Shown: positions 11,646 through 25,915, counted from the stretch's first letter. The stretch: 64,000 bases of DNA from Flaccisagitta enflata (GCA_965153355.1 OZ231127.1:62434001-62498000), one strand, 5' to 3'. The notes: generated from the sequence alone by a model not told the origin. Translations and numbers: made by a program.

Positions 11646-11898
11646 ATTTCTTTTATTAGCTCAAACATAATTACGTTTTTAACAGATTAAATTTGTAGCT
11701 CTCTTGAAATCTGTTATAGTGGGATTGAACGGTACGGCTTTTCCGCCATTTGAGTACATCTGACCTACTTATTTCTCTGGTGCACTGGCTTTATTCAATC
11801 CTACTGCAATTAGCAAAGTGCTGAAAATGGATTGTTTTTGTTTTCGAATCCTTAAATACCAATTCAAAGGCAAGCGATGAGAGGTAAGAGACGAGAGT

Positions 11899-12200
11899 CA
11901 CTCACTAGTTCTCACTTGCCACCTGTCACGCACTTGCCACTTGTAACTTGCCACTCGTCACTCAGTACTCGCCACTCACCATCCAGCGCTCATCACTCAC
12001 CCCTTGTAACTCAACACTCGCCAATCACTTCTTGTCACTCACCACTTGTCACTAATCATCCATTATTCTACATTGTTACCCATCACTTGTCACTCACCAC
12101 TCGTTTAATACTTCCCATCACTCAGCACTCGTCTCTCACCACTCGTCACTAGCCCACCGTCACTCACCAGTCACCACTCGCCACTCACAACTCGTCACTG
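11899..12200. repeat. CACTCGTCACTCACC minisatellite, copy 2
   Basis: Paralogue of 5855-6170 with small unit-number differences. Confidence 0.85.
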
Positions 12201-12527
12201 AGCCATTCCATGGGAATCTCAACGCCAACGCAAGGCGATCCCAAGGGGCTTTTCGGAGAGAATTTATATATGTGTGGGTCGCGCGAGGGGAGAGTTGTCT
12301 CGGTCGTCGTCATCGTCCTTGTCGTCGTCGTCGTCGTCGTCTTCGTCCTTGTCGTTACGATTGCCATCTGGTCGCTGTGGGTGTAGGTAGTAATTGCTCC
12401 GTCCTCCGCACATCAAGTAAAAAAAAACAAAAACATCAAAAGACCACATCGATGGTATTTCGTACACACAGAATCGTGGATGCACGTGGACTCGCACAGA
12501 CGCGCACCCGCATGTACAATCACAATA

Positions 12528-12704
12528 CAGTTGAACCCCACTCTGACTGACCCGCATCTAACGGAATCCCCTCTATAACAGATGTCTTCTCTTTGTCCCT
12601 TCAATCTGTTTCCCTTTATATCTTATATTGGCTTTAACAGAATTCTGCTTATAAGAGATAAAATTCGTTAGTCCCCTGAAATCCGTCGGAGCGGGATTTA
12701 ACTG
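12528..12704. mobile_element. Pogo/Tigger-like MITE, complete
   Basis: TA|CAGTTGAACCCCACTC at the left and GAGCGGGATTTAACTG|TA at the right give matching inverted ends and a TA duplication, 177 bp. The corresponding copy 1 sequence (about 6860-7040) has decayed ends. Confidence 0.8.
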
Positions 12705-13420
12705 TACTTAGTGAATATCGTAGTGACGCGTATCGCGTAGCAACGCGTGTCCTAAGCGATTACTTTAATTTGGAAATTTACATCCTAACATTGGGTCCGC
12801 TACATTGCGTGCATTATTTATCTTACTATGCAATATGCATTCCCTTTTAAAATCATTGCGAATCAGAATTCGAAGTAATTCGAAGTAATTTATCTTTCTT
12901 GTCATTTACACATTTCACATACAGCCGACTATTATAGATATTTTTGCTGTTGATCTGTATCTGTTGAGCCGCTTTGTGGTAAGGTCTGAGGTGAATTTCG
13001 ATAATTCAAAGGATAGTTGCGAGGGATCTGGATGAAACACCAGTTAGAGCTCCCAAGGCTCTTGTCTTTATTCTAGTTTTTTTTTGTTGTTAAGTAATGT
13101 TGTCCAACTCATCTAGTAGACAAAAAGCATCTTGACGAAGAAAACAGAATTGATTTTGCAATTATTGTATTTGTAGGTGAGAGAGAGAGGCAGAGATGGC
13201 GCTACGTATGGAAAGATGGGATCAGAAATTGAATGTCATTTTCATTTCCACATTGTTGAATTTTCCCGTGATGAGAAACCATTTTCACTTTTCTCCTGGG
13301 AAGACAAATCGTCGCTCTCAACTCACAAACAACCTTTTTTTTCTGCCTTCTTCTTTTTTCTTTCTTTATATCTCTCTCTTTTTTTAGTCCCTCCAACTTT
13401 TTTTTGTCTTTTTATCTTTT

Positions 13421-13735
13421 TTTAGTCGCGTGCACGCGACTCAACACCCCGCTTTGTCTGTCCGTCCATCTGTTGGTCGGTCCATCACAATTTTACTTTT
13501 TTTTATTAATTTTATTTCCTTAAGTCATTTAAAGTCATTTTAGAGTATGCTAAGTCATTCCAAGTCATTCTAAGCCATTCTAAAGTTTTTTTTTGCATTG
13601 GGCGTATTATCTAGATATTATTTAGATTTTCCTTATGTGATATCTCGATAATTTTCGGGATACGAAAACCCCTTTAGTCAACATGTAAGTCTCGTAAGCG
13701 ACTTATAGGTGTTGGCCTTGTTTTTCTTCCTTTCG
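13421..13735 (+). mobile_element. Family A element with intact palindromic hairpin
   Basis: TTTTTTTAG is followed by the perfect 16-bp palindrome GTCGCGTGCACGCGAC, CTCAACACCCCGCTTTGTC, the GTCC tract, AAGTCATTYTA repeats, the small MITE at 13580-13677, AAGTCTCGTAAGCGACTT and TTGGCCTTGTTTTT. Confidence 0.85.
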
Positions 13736-13804
13736 AATTCACATAACACACACAAACTCGTGAAGGAATCTCAATTTTTATCTGTCCTGCTCCCATATCC
13801 CAGT

Positions 13805-13949
<145 letters not shown>

Positions 13950-14278
13950 GTGTAAAAAGGTCCTATGCACATACATTTCTCACGGTTAGACCGATTGGTG
14001 CTCTGATAGGCAAACAAATGTACTGTTACTTATAGGATGAATAGAAAGTATCTAGTCGTGACATTGTCCATGCCTGGCCTGCATGTTGTTTGTCAATTTT
14101 TCCCCCGACCCGTGTAGGTGGTGCTTATTCATGAGCATTTTAAAGAGCTTCAAAAAATGAACAATTTGCCACCAGTCCCATCAAATTTAATCAATTCCTT
14201 TAGATTTTATATCAAAATGAAGACAAATGTATCAAAACCTAAGTGGGAAAACAATAGATTTTCTTTCATAGTTTATGG

Positions 14279-15120
14279 AGAACAAATTTTACCAAAACTG
14301 TTGTAATTTCGAAATGAATTGAGCTAGTAACTCCAGAAACAGCTCAAATGACAGATTTTTTGCAGGGCTTTCTCTATGTCAAAGATATTAACTGGATTTA
14401 ACTTGATTTAAACCTTTAATAAATGACAGAAGAAAGAATTTTTTCATCAAAAAAATTTCAAAAATGACGGATCATTTTCCCCTCATATGATATCCATGTT
14501 TGAATAGAAGAAAGTAAATGAAATCAGTGACCGTTTGAAAGATTTTCAAAAGATCTTTCATTCTAGACCAATCACAGCCTCCTAGCTTTACTCGTCTGGA
14601 AATGACATTTGTTGGAAGTTAAATGGGTACATTTTGGTAATGCACCTTTTCAAACTTGAAAATCGATACTCTTCAGTCTTTCCTTTACTGTGTCTAAACG
14701 AATTGAGCTAAAAATGTGACAGGGCAGCAAATGAAAGCTCTTTTAAATATCTTTCAAATGATCTATGATTTTAATTGATTTCCTGTACTGCAAAGGATAA
14801 AAAAAAAATCTCTTTTTTATATTTTTTTTTTTGCAGAAGTTACAGCTCATACACATATTCTGACACCATATCTTCTTTTTACTGTAAAACCTTAAAAAAA
14901 TCAATGAAGATTCGTGGGATTTGTGACATTGGCTTCATTTGATGACAGTCTTTCCATTTCTCACAAAAAAGTATTAATAAGTTATATTTTTCATCAGAAA
15001 TATCTTATAGAACAGCTGTTTCCTTTTTTATGGTTCGCAGTGTATTCTTTACAGTCCTTTCTTTAATGACACAAAACGACCACTACCCTAGTCCCATTCA
15101 GGTTTTTCTGTCGTCCCAAG
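14279..15120. other. No gene or clear repeat seen
   Basis: AT-rich unique-looking sequence. Short phrases such as AACGAATTGAGCTA recur near 14697 and 59680, hinting at an old dispersed repeat, but I cannot define borders. Confidence 0.5.
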
Positions 15121-15121
15121 T

Positions 15122-15162
<41 letters not shown>
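15121..15162. repeat. CT microsatellite
   Basis: Pure CT array; a similar one is at 16313-16352. 15163-15525 has a weak open frame with a GTC/TCG run, but no protein family is recognisable. Confidence 0.95.
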
Positions 15163-15165
<3 letters not shown>

Positions 15166-15531
15166 AAACTTTTTCCTTTCTTCTTTCCTCCGCCTCATCC
15201 TTCTCATTTCTATTCTCCCTCCAAAGATCGTTGTTAGTCGCAAAAAATTGTGATTTGCATAAAGAAGACATCAGCCAAGGGTGTAAGAAGTTGCAACACA
15301 AATCCCGAAGCGATGCCTACCTCGCACCTTCTAGTCCACATCGTCGCTATCCCTTTATTTTTCATTCGATCGTCGTCGTCGTCGTCGTCATTTCTCGTCG
15401 CAGTTGTGGGTGAAAACATATCTAGGACATATCAAGGACACACATGTCCCAATTCTCAACGCCAACAAATCTTGTCCTCTCCGTCTGAAGAGAGGCCGGA
15501 TGCAAGCCGTCAATCAGTCACGGAACCTATG

Positions 15532-16137
15532 ACGGCGAGCATCTGACGGCAAGATTTAGTGTGTCAACAGGGGTCAAAACAGAAAATTCTATGAAAATGA
15601 AAATAAAGAATGACATGAAAAAAATCATTGAAGTGTATCATAATGGATATTTCAATATAAAATTTGCATTCAAATAGGGAAAAAGAGCTGGTAGAGCTAT
15701 CAATAACTAAACGTATTCACTAGAAAATATTCAAGATTTAATTTTTGTTCACTGATAGGAGGCTTGTTAAAATTATAACTTTGCATAGAAAATGAAAAAA
15801 CAAAATGAAGAACATAGCCTTCCAAAATTGATTATGAAGGTAGCTATGTTTTTGAAAATGCAAAATTTCTCTGCATTTGAGAGTCTTATAATTTTAACAG
15901 CAGCAAAAAGAAAAAAAATGAAAGCAAATTCTTTTTAAAACTCCTTATTTTCTTTGCTTTTCCTATGTGAATTGCCAATTTAAAGGTTTTTCTGAGGTCA
16001 GCATATGACAAAGACAAAGACACAAAGTATTTCTGCAGGTAATTTGTCTCATGAAAATATTTGTGGCATAATTATCATTCAACTATAGTTGAAAAAATGG
16101 GGTGAAACACTGTGTGTTGCCATCAAATGCTTGCCGT
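15532..16137. mobile_element. MITE with 6-bp target duplication CCTATG
   Basis: CCTATG lies at 15526-15531 and 16138-16143. Ends are ACGGCGAGCATCTGACGGCA and, on the other strand, ACGGCAAGCATTTGATGGCA. The interior contains a palindromic region with AGCTATGTTTTTGAAAATGC. Similar interiors occur at 7600-8080 and, more distantly, at 38880-39060. I do not assign a superfamily from a 6-bp TSD alone. Confidence 0.75.
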
Positions 16138-16307
16138 CCTATGTAGGGGCAGCCACGCAAATAACTAGATTCAGTTAGCTAAGAAAGCTAGTAAACTGAG
16201 AATTGTGTCATGAAATCAAAAGTTTGAATGAAGAGCCCGTTGAAATGATTTTAATCAATATCTAGTTTACGGTGCAATCTGCGTTCATGTGTACTTGACA
16301 AGATTCT

Positions 16308-16356
<49 letters not shown>

Positions 16357-16432
16357 TCCGCTCCGCGTACCTTGAAACGCATATACAATTTTTTTCCCTT
16401 TGCCCTTATGGCCATTTAGGAGGGTTTTCGTA

Positions 16433-16832
16433 TTTTTAGATGCGTCCGCGCATCTCTATAATAGGCTGTGTCCGTCGGTCTGTCTGTTGGTCGGTTGGTA
16501 ACGCATTCAGTAAAATCATCAAAATCAGTCATTTTTCAACAGAAAAGTAGTTCTAACCATTCACAAATGACATTCATTTGTCAAAAAACCTTCATTCATA
16601 AAAAACATTCATTCATAAAATACATTCATTCATAAAAAACATTCATTCATTAAAGACATTTATTCATAAAAAACATTCATTCATCATTCATTCATAAAAA
16701 CTCATTAAACATTCATTAAAAAACCATTTATTCATAGAAAACGTTCATTCATAAGAAACATTCATTCATAAAAAACATTCATTCAAAGAGGACGTATCGT
16801 TGGCCTACTTGGCCTTGTTTTTTTGCCACATT
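16433..16832 (+). mobile_element. Family A element with CATTCATTCATAAAAA core
   Basis: TTTTTA, then the hairpin GATGCG-TCCG-CGCATC, CTCTATAATAGGCTGTGTCC, the GTCGGTCTGTC tract, about a dozen imperfect 15-18-bp units of CATTCATTCATAAAAA (about 16560-16790), and the 3' end TTGGCCTACTTGGCCTTGTT. Confidence 0.85.
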
Positions 16833-16919
16833 CGTCTGCCTCGCCTCATCACGATCAAATTCCTTCACGAGTCCGTACAGACGTTAACCTTCCTTCGCCC
16901 ACATGCCCTCATGATCTGT

Positions 16920-16990
16920 TTTTCATTTGCGGACACGCAACACTATGTGAGGCTTTGTCAGTCCGTTGGTCCGTTGAATAGTTGAATCGC
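16920..16990 (+). mobile_element. Family A element, truncated
   Basis: TTTGCGGACACGCAACACTATG then GAGGCTTTGTCAGTCCGTTG: hairpin and start of the GTCC tract only. Confidence 0.65.
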
Positions 16991-17109
16991 AATGGATGAT
17001 CATGAGGATTTTAAGGACGTTTCCATCAGAGTACACTAGCTCGCACGCAGTTGTAATCCCGCCGACTTGCATAGCACTGACATACCACGAGTATTAAATA
17101 GCAGCTCAA

Positions 17110-18260
17110 AGGCAGTAAGTGGTCAGCGGTACTCGTGCCCTGCTTGAGCAGTATGTGATTTATGTTGAGGGGGAGCAGAGCAGCGGCCCCAAAGGGGACA
17201 AAGTCCTGTAGAACACAGGGGGAATCTGTTCATCCATCCGTCCGTCCGTCCTTCAGTCTGACTTCCTTCTGTCCAGGATGCCCGGTTATTCAAACTCTCA
17301 TTGAATAACATGGAGAGATGACAAAATACAGTGTATGGAGAATGGTACCTGTGCCCTTTTTGGGCAGCGGCCCCGAAGGGGACGAAGTCCTGTAGAACAC
17401 AGGGAACTTTCGTTTGTTTGTCCGTTCGTTCGTTCGTGCGTCCCCCCCCCAGGCCCTCTCAGGCCTGAAATCTGCCCTCTCAGGCCTAAAATCTGCCCTC
17501 TCAGGCCTGAAATCTGCCCTCTCCGGCCTTGAATCTACCCTCTCAGGCCTGCAATTTGCCCTTTCAGACCTGAAACCTGCCTGTCAGGCTTTAAATCTGC
17601 CCTCTCAGGCCTGAAATCTGCCCTCTCAGATTCAAGGCATAAGAGGGCAGATTTCAGGCCTGAGAGGACAGATCTTAGGCCTTAGATGGCAGATATCTGG
17701 CCTGAGAGGGCCTGAGGGGGCGGACGGACGGACAAACAGACGGACAAACGAATGAAAGTCCCCTGTGTTCTACAAGACTTCGTCCCCTTCAGGGCCGCTG
17801 CCCTGCCTCTTATTCCGATTTAAAATCATGCAAAGCAGGGCACGCGGTAGGACTGAGGCAGTATATGCTGGCTCCCGTGCCCTTCTTGAGTAGTTTGTAG
17901 GTTAAGTTGAGGGGGGAGCAGGCCAGGATCTGGGTCTCTTGGGCCAACATTTGGTCTCAGAGACCAATTTCTTTAGAAGCCAGAATCTTGGTATCAGAAG
18001 CCAGAATCTAGGTCTAAGGGGCTAAAATGATAGAATTCAAACCAGAACTCAGGTTTTCTAGCCAGATTTGAACCATTTTGCTTGGATTTGGGCTATACGG
18101 TTTGGATTTGGGCCCCAAAGGAGACAAAGCCCTGGGGATGGGGCTGGGGGGGACAGACATACGGACGAACAGACGTATGAACTGATGGACAGATGGACAG
18201 ATTTCCCCTGTGTTCTACAGGACTTCGTCCCCTTCGGGCCGCTGCCCAAAAGGGAAAATA
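17110..18260. mobile_element. Compound family B cluster with minisatellite cores
   Basis: Contains several ends: GCAGCGGCCCCAAAGGGGAC at about 17178, GCAGCGGCCCCGAAGGGGAC at about 17362, an inverted TTCGTCCCCTTCAGGGCCGC at about 17777, and a further inverted end at about 18222. Between the second and third is a minisatellite (about 17449-17720) of 19-21-bp units such as TCAGGCCTGAAATCTGCCCT, reversing orientation near 17640. Another core (about 17940-18060) uses CCAGAATCTTGG-type units. All ends share the GTCCTGTAGAACACAGGG block. Confidence 0.8.
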
Positions 18261-18269
18261 GAACGTTAA

Positions 18270-19069
18270 GGCAATTTCCACAATAAACTAGACTGGCGGA
18301 AATCAGGCGACGGAATTCGTTAACATTGATAAAAATGTCATAATTTTATAATAGTCGCACTTAATAGCTTGAAATTTGAGCCCTGTACTCAGAATTTGAT
18401 ACTCTTTTATATCAGATAAAAAATTAATCTAATCTTTAAAATGTGCTCAACTATGTTAATTTTTATCATAATCAGAGTAACATAAGAGTAACAGGGTGTT
18501 AACATTTTAGGTCGCTCTTTTCAAAAATCAGTATCTCCAGCTAGAATTGACATTAAGGTCTGAATTTTTGCATGTAACTTGGGTTATGTCTGTATTAAAG
18601 GGGGAAAAAAGAAATTTTCTTTGATACCTAAAATATTGCCATAAAAAACATAGTATATTACTATGTGTCAAAATCAAATAAATCATCATTTTGGACAAAT
18701 CAATTAAAAATGAAATTTTTCTATTGTAAATGACAACTGGTGACCATACAATCTTTAATTCTTCTTTAGGAATTGCAATTGAACAAAAATGACCCATAGT
18801 TAAGTAGGCCTAATGATTTTTTTATATCTTTTTCATTGTAGTTTTAAGTGTGACATCAGTATGACATAAAAAAGGGGGTGATTTTGGCATATTTTTTGCT
18901 AGATAGCCTATCAAAATTTTAAGTATGAAAGATATTTGCTAAGGACTGAATCCCAAGTAATATGTCAAAACAGTTTTTATCATGAAAAAAGGGATTAGCA
19001 TAATAAAAACAGTATTTCTACCTGTAACATCATGAATTTCAGCAGGGCCGGTTTATTGTGGAAATGACC
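18270..19069. mobile_element. TTAA-flanked MITE
   Basis: TTAA at 18266-18269 and 19070-19073. Ends are GGCAATTTCCACAATAAAC and, on the other strand, GGTCATTTCCACAATAAAC. An 800-bp element with no transposase; TTAA targets are typical of piggyBac and Kolobok transposases. It abuts the end of a family B unit. Confidence 0.8.
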
Positions 19070-20641
19070 TTAAAATGATATCGCAATTTCCGAGAGAAAT
19101 TTCCCATTCAAATAAACAAACAGTCGATCATGTAATTGATTAACATGTCAGACAGCTTGAAGGCGACGAGCCAACGTTTTTACTCACCTTATCTCGGTTG
19201 TGTTTCCTGTAAATGTCGTGCCATTGACACAAATCGACTGCGGAACGGAACTCGATGGAAAGTTATGTGAAAAATGGAAAGAAAAGAAAAAGAAGTAGAA
19301 ATGGAAACAAGGCCGGATACACGGCCAATACCAGTTGCAGACGGGTGGGCAGGGGCGGATATGCGCGTTTTCCCACTTTTCGACTCGTGCGTTACAGACG
19401 GACCGACAGCCGGAGATCCTGGGAAAGCTCATTTCTGAGCTTTTGCTTTTTTTGCGTTTTTTTCTTAATTTCCCACGGCCATAAATCCTCATTGAGTGGA
19501 CTAATTCTTTTTTTTTAGAGAATTTTTGGGCAACAGCTATGTGGTAGAGAAAAACTGGGATGTAGGTATGGATTTTAACCTTTTTTTTTGATTGGAGAAA
19601 AAATGAGAGGTGGAAATCGCGAACTTGGCACCCTTCAATTTTTTTCATTTTTCACTCATGGATAGATTTTGGGGCGAGGAATTCATTTAGATTGTAAAAT
19701 CACCTACAAGTCTTCAAGAAAGAGGCTAAAACAAGCTTTTTAATTAATAAAAGCTCAAAAATGAGCTTTTTGAGCCAATAGCTCAACTCTGAGCGCCTAG
19801 CCTGGTAACGAACTCAAAAAGCTCATTTCTGAGCCTTTCAAAAGCTCAAATTTAAGCTTTTTCTGAATGAGGGTCACTCTAAGCTTCTGCTGGCAAGGTT
19901 TACTTAAAACACTTAGAATCAAACTCTGGACGACTTTACTTGATGCTGAAGAAAGCCTAAGAATGGGCATTGGCAAAGATACAGGAGGGCAGATGGGTTT
20001 GTGGGCATTGATATGATATTGACAAAACTGAAGTCAGGACAGACCATCCAACGGACCAACGAAATGGGGATTTAACTAATATGTACGAGCCAAAAAAGAA
20101 CTGACATTTTTGTAAGTTTTCATTTGCTGTGACCGTCCCATCCGTCCATCTGTCTACTGACAGTTCCGGTCAATTGTGGGTCACGCTCAAGTTGGATTGT
20201 GTGAAAAAAATTGCATTTTATAAGCTCTGATCCTGAATACGGGGAGGGGGGGGGTGTTGGGAGAGAAGGTTGTACAACTTTGACGGTCGATTTACGACAA
20301 TGTTCAGGTTCAAAAAAATCTTTCTTGTGGCACCTTTTGAAAAAAATCCAAAATTGATTGTTTTTTCATTTATTTTGAAATCAGAATTTTTAGGGCTGTT
20401 AGAAGATCTTTTTAGATAGCATATCTAAATTGCTGATAAGATTTACTTTCATTTGATAGGTTGCACTATATATTTTTAAAAAGAAATAAAATTCTTAGTA
20501 ACGGTGGCTAAAAAATTGAAAATTTGATCTCTTTTGAAAAATATATAGTGCGATCTATCAGACGAAAGGAAATTTCATCAGGAATTCAAATATGCCATCT
20601 AAAAAAGTTTTCTAACTATCCTCTAAAATCTGGGTGCAATA

Positions 20642-21157
20642 CACAGTCAGCGGACAAAACACAATAGGTATATATACACTCTGTTGGTTTTGATCCAACC
20701 TGCTGATGTTGAACAGAATGTTAAACAATAACTGGTTGTTGGCTGTTGTTAAGTTATAAAGTTAAAAATCCAACTTTCACCATATAGAATGAGACCTGCA
20801 GATTCATAATCCTGATGAAATTCTAAGAAGTTTGATATGTCACAACATATACTTTTAAATGAAAATAAAAGATTTTTATCATTGTTTAATTTATTTGTAA
20901 CACAATGTTAAAAAAAAATATTTTTTACAAAAATTGTTAAGTGTGACATATCAAACTTCTCAGAATATCATCAGGAGTATGAATCTGCAGGTATCATTCT
21001 ATTTTGGAAAAATTGGATTTTTGCCAACTTTGTAACTTAACAGCCGGCTGTAATTTCAACAACCAGTTGTTGTTTACAGCATTCTGTTCAAAATCAGTAG
21101 GTTGGATCAAAACCAACGGAGTGATATATATATCTACTGTGTTTTGTCCACTGACTG
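20642..21157. mobile_element. Tc1/mariner-like foldback MITE
   Basis: TA flanks at 20640-20641 and 21158-21159. Ends are CACAGTCAGCGGACAAAACA and, on the other strand, CAGTCAGTGGACAAAACACA. The arms extend about 200 bp each (e.g. TGGTTTTGATCCAACCTGCT against its inverted counterpart at about 21100). It lies inside long-TIR transposon 1. Confidence 0.8.
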
Positions 21158-22724
21158 TACAGGACACCATCCGTCCAAACTACCGCAAGGTGGTTTTTAG
21201 TATTACTCTGAATTTTGTGCATGTATTTACTGAGGATGGACTTCCTGAACAAGGATCCAGCTTCCAAGAAATCTTTCTTGTGGTGCTTTTTGAAAAAAAT
21301 CCAAAATTGATAATTTTCATCCTATATTACACCCAGATTTTAAAGGGGTGTTAGAAAACTTTTTTGGATAGCATATTTGAATTCCTGATTAAATTTCCTT
21401 TCGTTTGATAGGTCGCACTATATATTTTCAAAAAGAGATCAAATTTTTTATTTTTTAGCCACCGTTACACAGTGTTTCCTGACTAAATGTGATTGCTAAC
21501 AAACAAACGTACAGCTGCCACCAAAACTTTTACACAAAAATATTCGCTGATGATTGCGTTGTTCATAGAGAGAGAAAAAAAAAACATTCCTAAACGATAT
21601 CTGTCAAAATCTGTTTTTGTTACATTTTGGTCAAAAAAAGTAAGAATTTTGAAGCCTAATCGCACAGACCCAGAAACAAAAAACTTGACCTGTTACTTGT
21701 TCACATAATGAACTGTCTCTTTGAGCTATCGTTTATTTACCAGATCTTACAGAAGAATTGATATAAAAAAAGTGGTCCTTTACCGTCCATGCAGGTGACA
21801 GCAGGCGACGATTCCGTAGTGATGTGAAAGAACAAAATTTGTTTAGTCGTTATCAGTTGAAAAAATCTGCGGGAATTTGCGGGTATATGTCTTTACGGAC
21901 GATTGCAGAAAATGCTTTTTAATTAACCTAAGAAAAAAAATCAACCGGGAAAACGTTTGTGTTTCCCGGTTACTATGATGCTTCATAGTAACCAAAAAAA
22001 TTAAGTGTCAATTCTTCAAACTGGAACAACGATCAGCAGTCGAAAATCATCCTTTAACTCAGTTGTTTATACCGACTATGCTGAATGAGAGTAAAGTATG
22101 AACGCCTTATTTTTGTTAGAAACTTTTTTATAGAATAGAATGCATTATTAAGAAAAACGAAGTATGAAAACACTTCAGAACTGGTTATTTGTCACTCTCG
22201 GAGCCTCCCTCAATTTTGCTGGGTTTTGACTTTGACCTGAAACTCTGTGCGTTACTTTTTGTAATGGTGGCTTAAAAATTAAAAATCTTATTTCTTTTCA
22301 AAAATATTAAGTGTGACCCATCAAATAAAAGGAAATTTTATCAGGAATTCAAATATGCTATCTAAAAAGATCTTTTAAAAACCCTAAAAATTCCAACTTC
22401 AAAATAAGAGAAAAAACAATCAATTTTGGATTTTTTTCAAAAGGTGCCACAAGAAAGATTTTTTTTGAAGCTAGATTCTTGTTCATGAGGTCCATATTGA
22501 GTGTAAACAAGCGGAAAATACAGAGTAATACTGAAAACCACCTGGAGGTAGTTTGAACGGATGGTGAGGATGAAAAATTATCAATTTTTGATTTTTTTCA
22601 AAAAGCGCCACAAGAAAGATTTCTTTGAAGCTGGATCCTAGTTCAGGAAGTCCATCTTGAGTAAAAACAACCGGAAAATTCAGAGTAATACTATAAACCA
22701 CCTGGCGGTAGTTTGAACGGACGG

Positions 22725-22956
<232 letters not shown>

Positions 22957-23697
22957 TTTCACACACACACATTTTCACACAAACACAAATCATCAAACTA
23001 CACCGTGATGGGTTGTTCTTCCCTTCAGAAGTAAAAAATCTCAGCTGTCTATCCTAGCTGAGACGGTTTGAAGTTAAAATTAGTTTTTTTTAGCTTTGGC
23101 GGTTTGCTTTTGAGAAAATTGATTTTAACTTCAACTCAAAGGCGTCAATAAAGACTAATCCCCAAAAAGCTTAACTTTGAGCTTTTAAAAAGCTCAGAAA
23201 TGAGCTTTTTGAGTTTGTTACTCAGCCAAGAGCTCAATGTTGAGCCTTTTGCTCAGAAAGCTCAATTCTGAGCTTTTATATTTTAATTTATCTATTTTGG
23301 CCTTTTTCTTGAAGACTTGTAGGTGATTTTACAATCTAAATGAACTCCTTGCCCCAAAATCTATCCATGAGTGAAAAATGAAAAAAATCAAAGGGTGCCA
23401 TGTTCGCGATTTCCACCTCTCATTTTTTCTCCAATCGAAAAAAAAGGTAAAAATCCATACCTACATCCCAGTTTTTCTCTACCACATAGCTGTTGCCCAA
23501 AAATTCTCTAAAAAAAAAAATTAGTCCACTCGATGAGGATGTATGGCCGTGGGAAATTCAGAAAAAAACGCAAAAAAAGCAAAAGCTCAGAAATGAGCTT
23601 TCCCAGGATCTCCGGCTGACCGACGGACTGATGGACCGACGGACGGAGCCTCTTATAGAGTTGCGTGTCCGCAGCTAAAAAGAAGTAAAGACACATA

Positions 23698-24290
23698 CTA
23701 TCTAGGAAATATGTTTGGAAACACCTTTAAAAAGGAATATCTCAATTTCCCGTTGAGATAAATAGGAAAAATTTATGAGCATTTTAATCTACATCGAAAA
23801 ATCTACCATCTGAGTTCAATCTCGTCTCTGTGTGTCAAACCGTTCAGAAATGCCATTAGTTTAAAGTTGATCATGCTTTTTTAAAAATGGTAAAAATAGG
23901 AGGATTTCTTTTCTCTCCTACCCTTCCATCTTTGAATTGCTCTCAAATTTTTTCAAAAAATGATAAAAACATGCGGATTGCACCACTGGTTAGCTCTTGA
24001 GCTCTAGTTTTATGATCTCATGGATTTTTGATAAGATTTTGAAATGGAAGTGGCCCAATTTTGCAGCAAAAACGACCAAAATATACCAGTTTTACCACAA
24101 CCACATCATAGTTGTGATAAACAAACCAAACTTGCGGTTACTTAATTGGATTGCAGATTGTTTTTCTCTTTTGTTTTAGTTAGTATGAACATAAAAATTA
24201 CCAAAAATAATCAGGTCCATGAGTTTTTAATGTATAAGGGGGAAAACATACTACAAACCTTAAGTGTTTCCAAACTTTTTTCCTAGATAG
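23698..24290. mobile_element. Tc1/mariner-like MITE
   Basis: TA at 23696-23697 and 24291-24292. Ends are CTATCTAGGAAATATGTTTG and, on the other strand, CTATCTAGGAAAAAAGTTTG, continuing into GGAAACAC. A 593-bp element with no transposase. Confidence 0.8.
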
Positions 24291-24296
24291 TACACA

Positions 24297-24359
24297 CGCA
24301 CACGCACGCGCACACCCACACGCACGCACGCACGCACACACAAACACATGTACACACAT

Positions 24360-24455
<96 letters not shown>
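24297..24455. repeat. CA/CACG microsatellite
   Basis: CACGCACG-rich start, then a CA array from 24363; a TG array follows at 24681-24735. 24736-25340 has a long open frame without recognisable similarity. Confidence 0.95.
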
Positions 24456-24458
<3 letters not shown>

Positions 24459-24677
24459 TGAGGACGCATCTTCTTGCCCTACCGATGTGACTTGTGTATT
24501 GAGACAGAGAGTTAAACGCGCAAAAGCGAAAGAAAAAAAGTTGTTTCGAGTTGAAATTACCTCCAGCGAGAAAGTCATAATTTTCCCCGGGTCAGGACAT
24601 CACAAACACACTTCAGAAACGCGACGCGGCACTCACTGAATAAATCCTACGCGTCAAATCAAGAAGATGAAGGGGCA

Positions 24678-24734
<57 letters not shown>

Positions 24735-25339
24735 TGCGTGCCTGAAACCCGATGGGGCAGAGATACGTCATCTGCTCAGCTAAGAATAAATAGATAATGT
24801 AGGTGTAGATGAATTTAGTAATGTTGAACAAAAGGGACTGACGGGCTGGTCCGACACTCTTTCTTTTTTCTCAACGCGGTGGCTTAAGCTAAGAAAACCA
24901 AGCGTGATACGGAGCGATTTTAACGGGTTATGGAAGATACAGAAGATGAAAGAAAAGAGAGACGGGAGTTCTGACAGTAGGGAGGAGTTGAACCGTGGTG
25001 ATGATGGATTGTGTGACAGCAGGGGTAGAGAAATCGGAAAATTCACAAGGACTCAGATTCCGGATCTAAGGTCAATCTCTAGCAGGGGGCAACGGAAACG
25101 GGGAACTGTGAGTTTAGAGAGAATAGTTGTTAAACAAGGGATGGGAGGAAGAAGTGGGGTTGGGTTGAAAGAAAGTCCGAGTACGGCAACAATAATAATT
25201 CAAATAAGACATTCGGGACCAAAGTGGATTTGGCAGGGCATGATCGCGCGCGAAGGTAAAAGCGAAGCGACGAAGTGAAAGATGATAAAATGAGAAACGG
25301 ATACTTGCCCCGGAGGACAACGCTTCTTGGATGAGAGTG

Positions 25340-25652
<313 letters not shown>

Positions 25653-25915
25653 TGAAAAGCTTTCATTGTTGTACATTGTACGACCACTGCACCTTATTAA
25701 AGATTGTCGAAATTACTCATGAAGCAACGCTGAAGTCGCTGTCGCAGTAGTCGCTGTAGTCGCTGTAGTCGCTCTTGTAAAACGCGAAGATCTAAATGCT
25801 CCATTGCATTAAGCCCTATTTTGCCATCAAGTGACGACCGCTCTGTGTCCACAAATGCAATGTTTTTTTTTCACGGCCACTTTTGAATTTCATCAATATT
25901 GAATTCTCACAGTTC

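Larger units (their letters stand above)
11232..11732. mobile_element. Pogo/Tigger-like MITE, interrupted
   Basis: Paralogue of 5513-5687, with TA flanks and ends CAGTTAAACCCCGC and GGGATTGAACG. It is split by the hAT-like element 11327-11645. Confidence 0.7.

Noticed and set aside
17449-17720. CRISPR-like array in the 19-21-bp repeats
   Set aside because: Units are tandem without unique spacers of constant length; these are minisatellites inside family B elements in animal DNA.
19255-19518. 87-residue frame and the reverse-strand 154-residue frame at 19184-19648
   Set aside because: Both cross the border between the family A element and long-TIR transposon 1, so they are chance frames over mobile DNA.
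24904-25278. 124-residue frame of mixed composition
   Set aside because: No recognisable domain, no convincing splice or start context, and it runs into a GA array. It may be chance in G-rich DNA.
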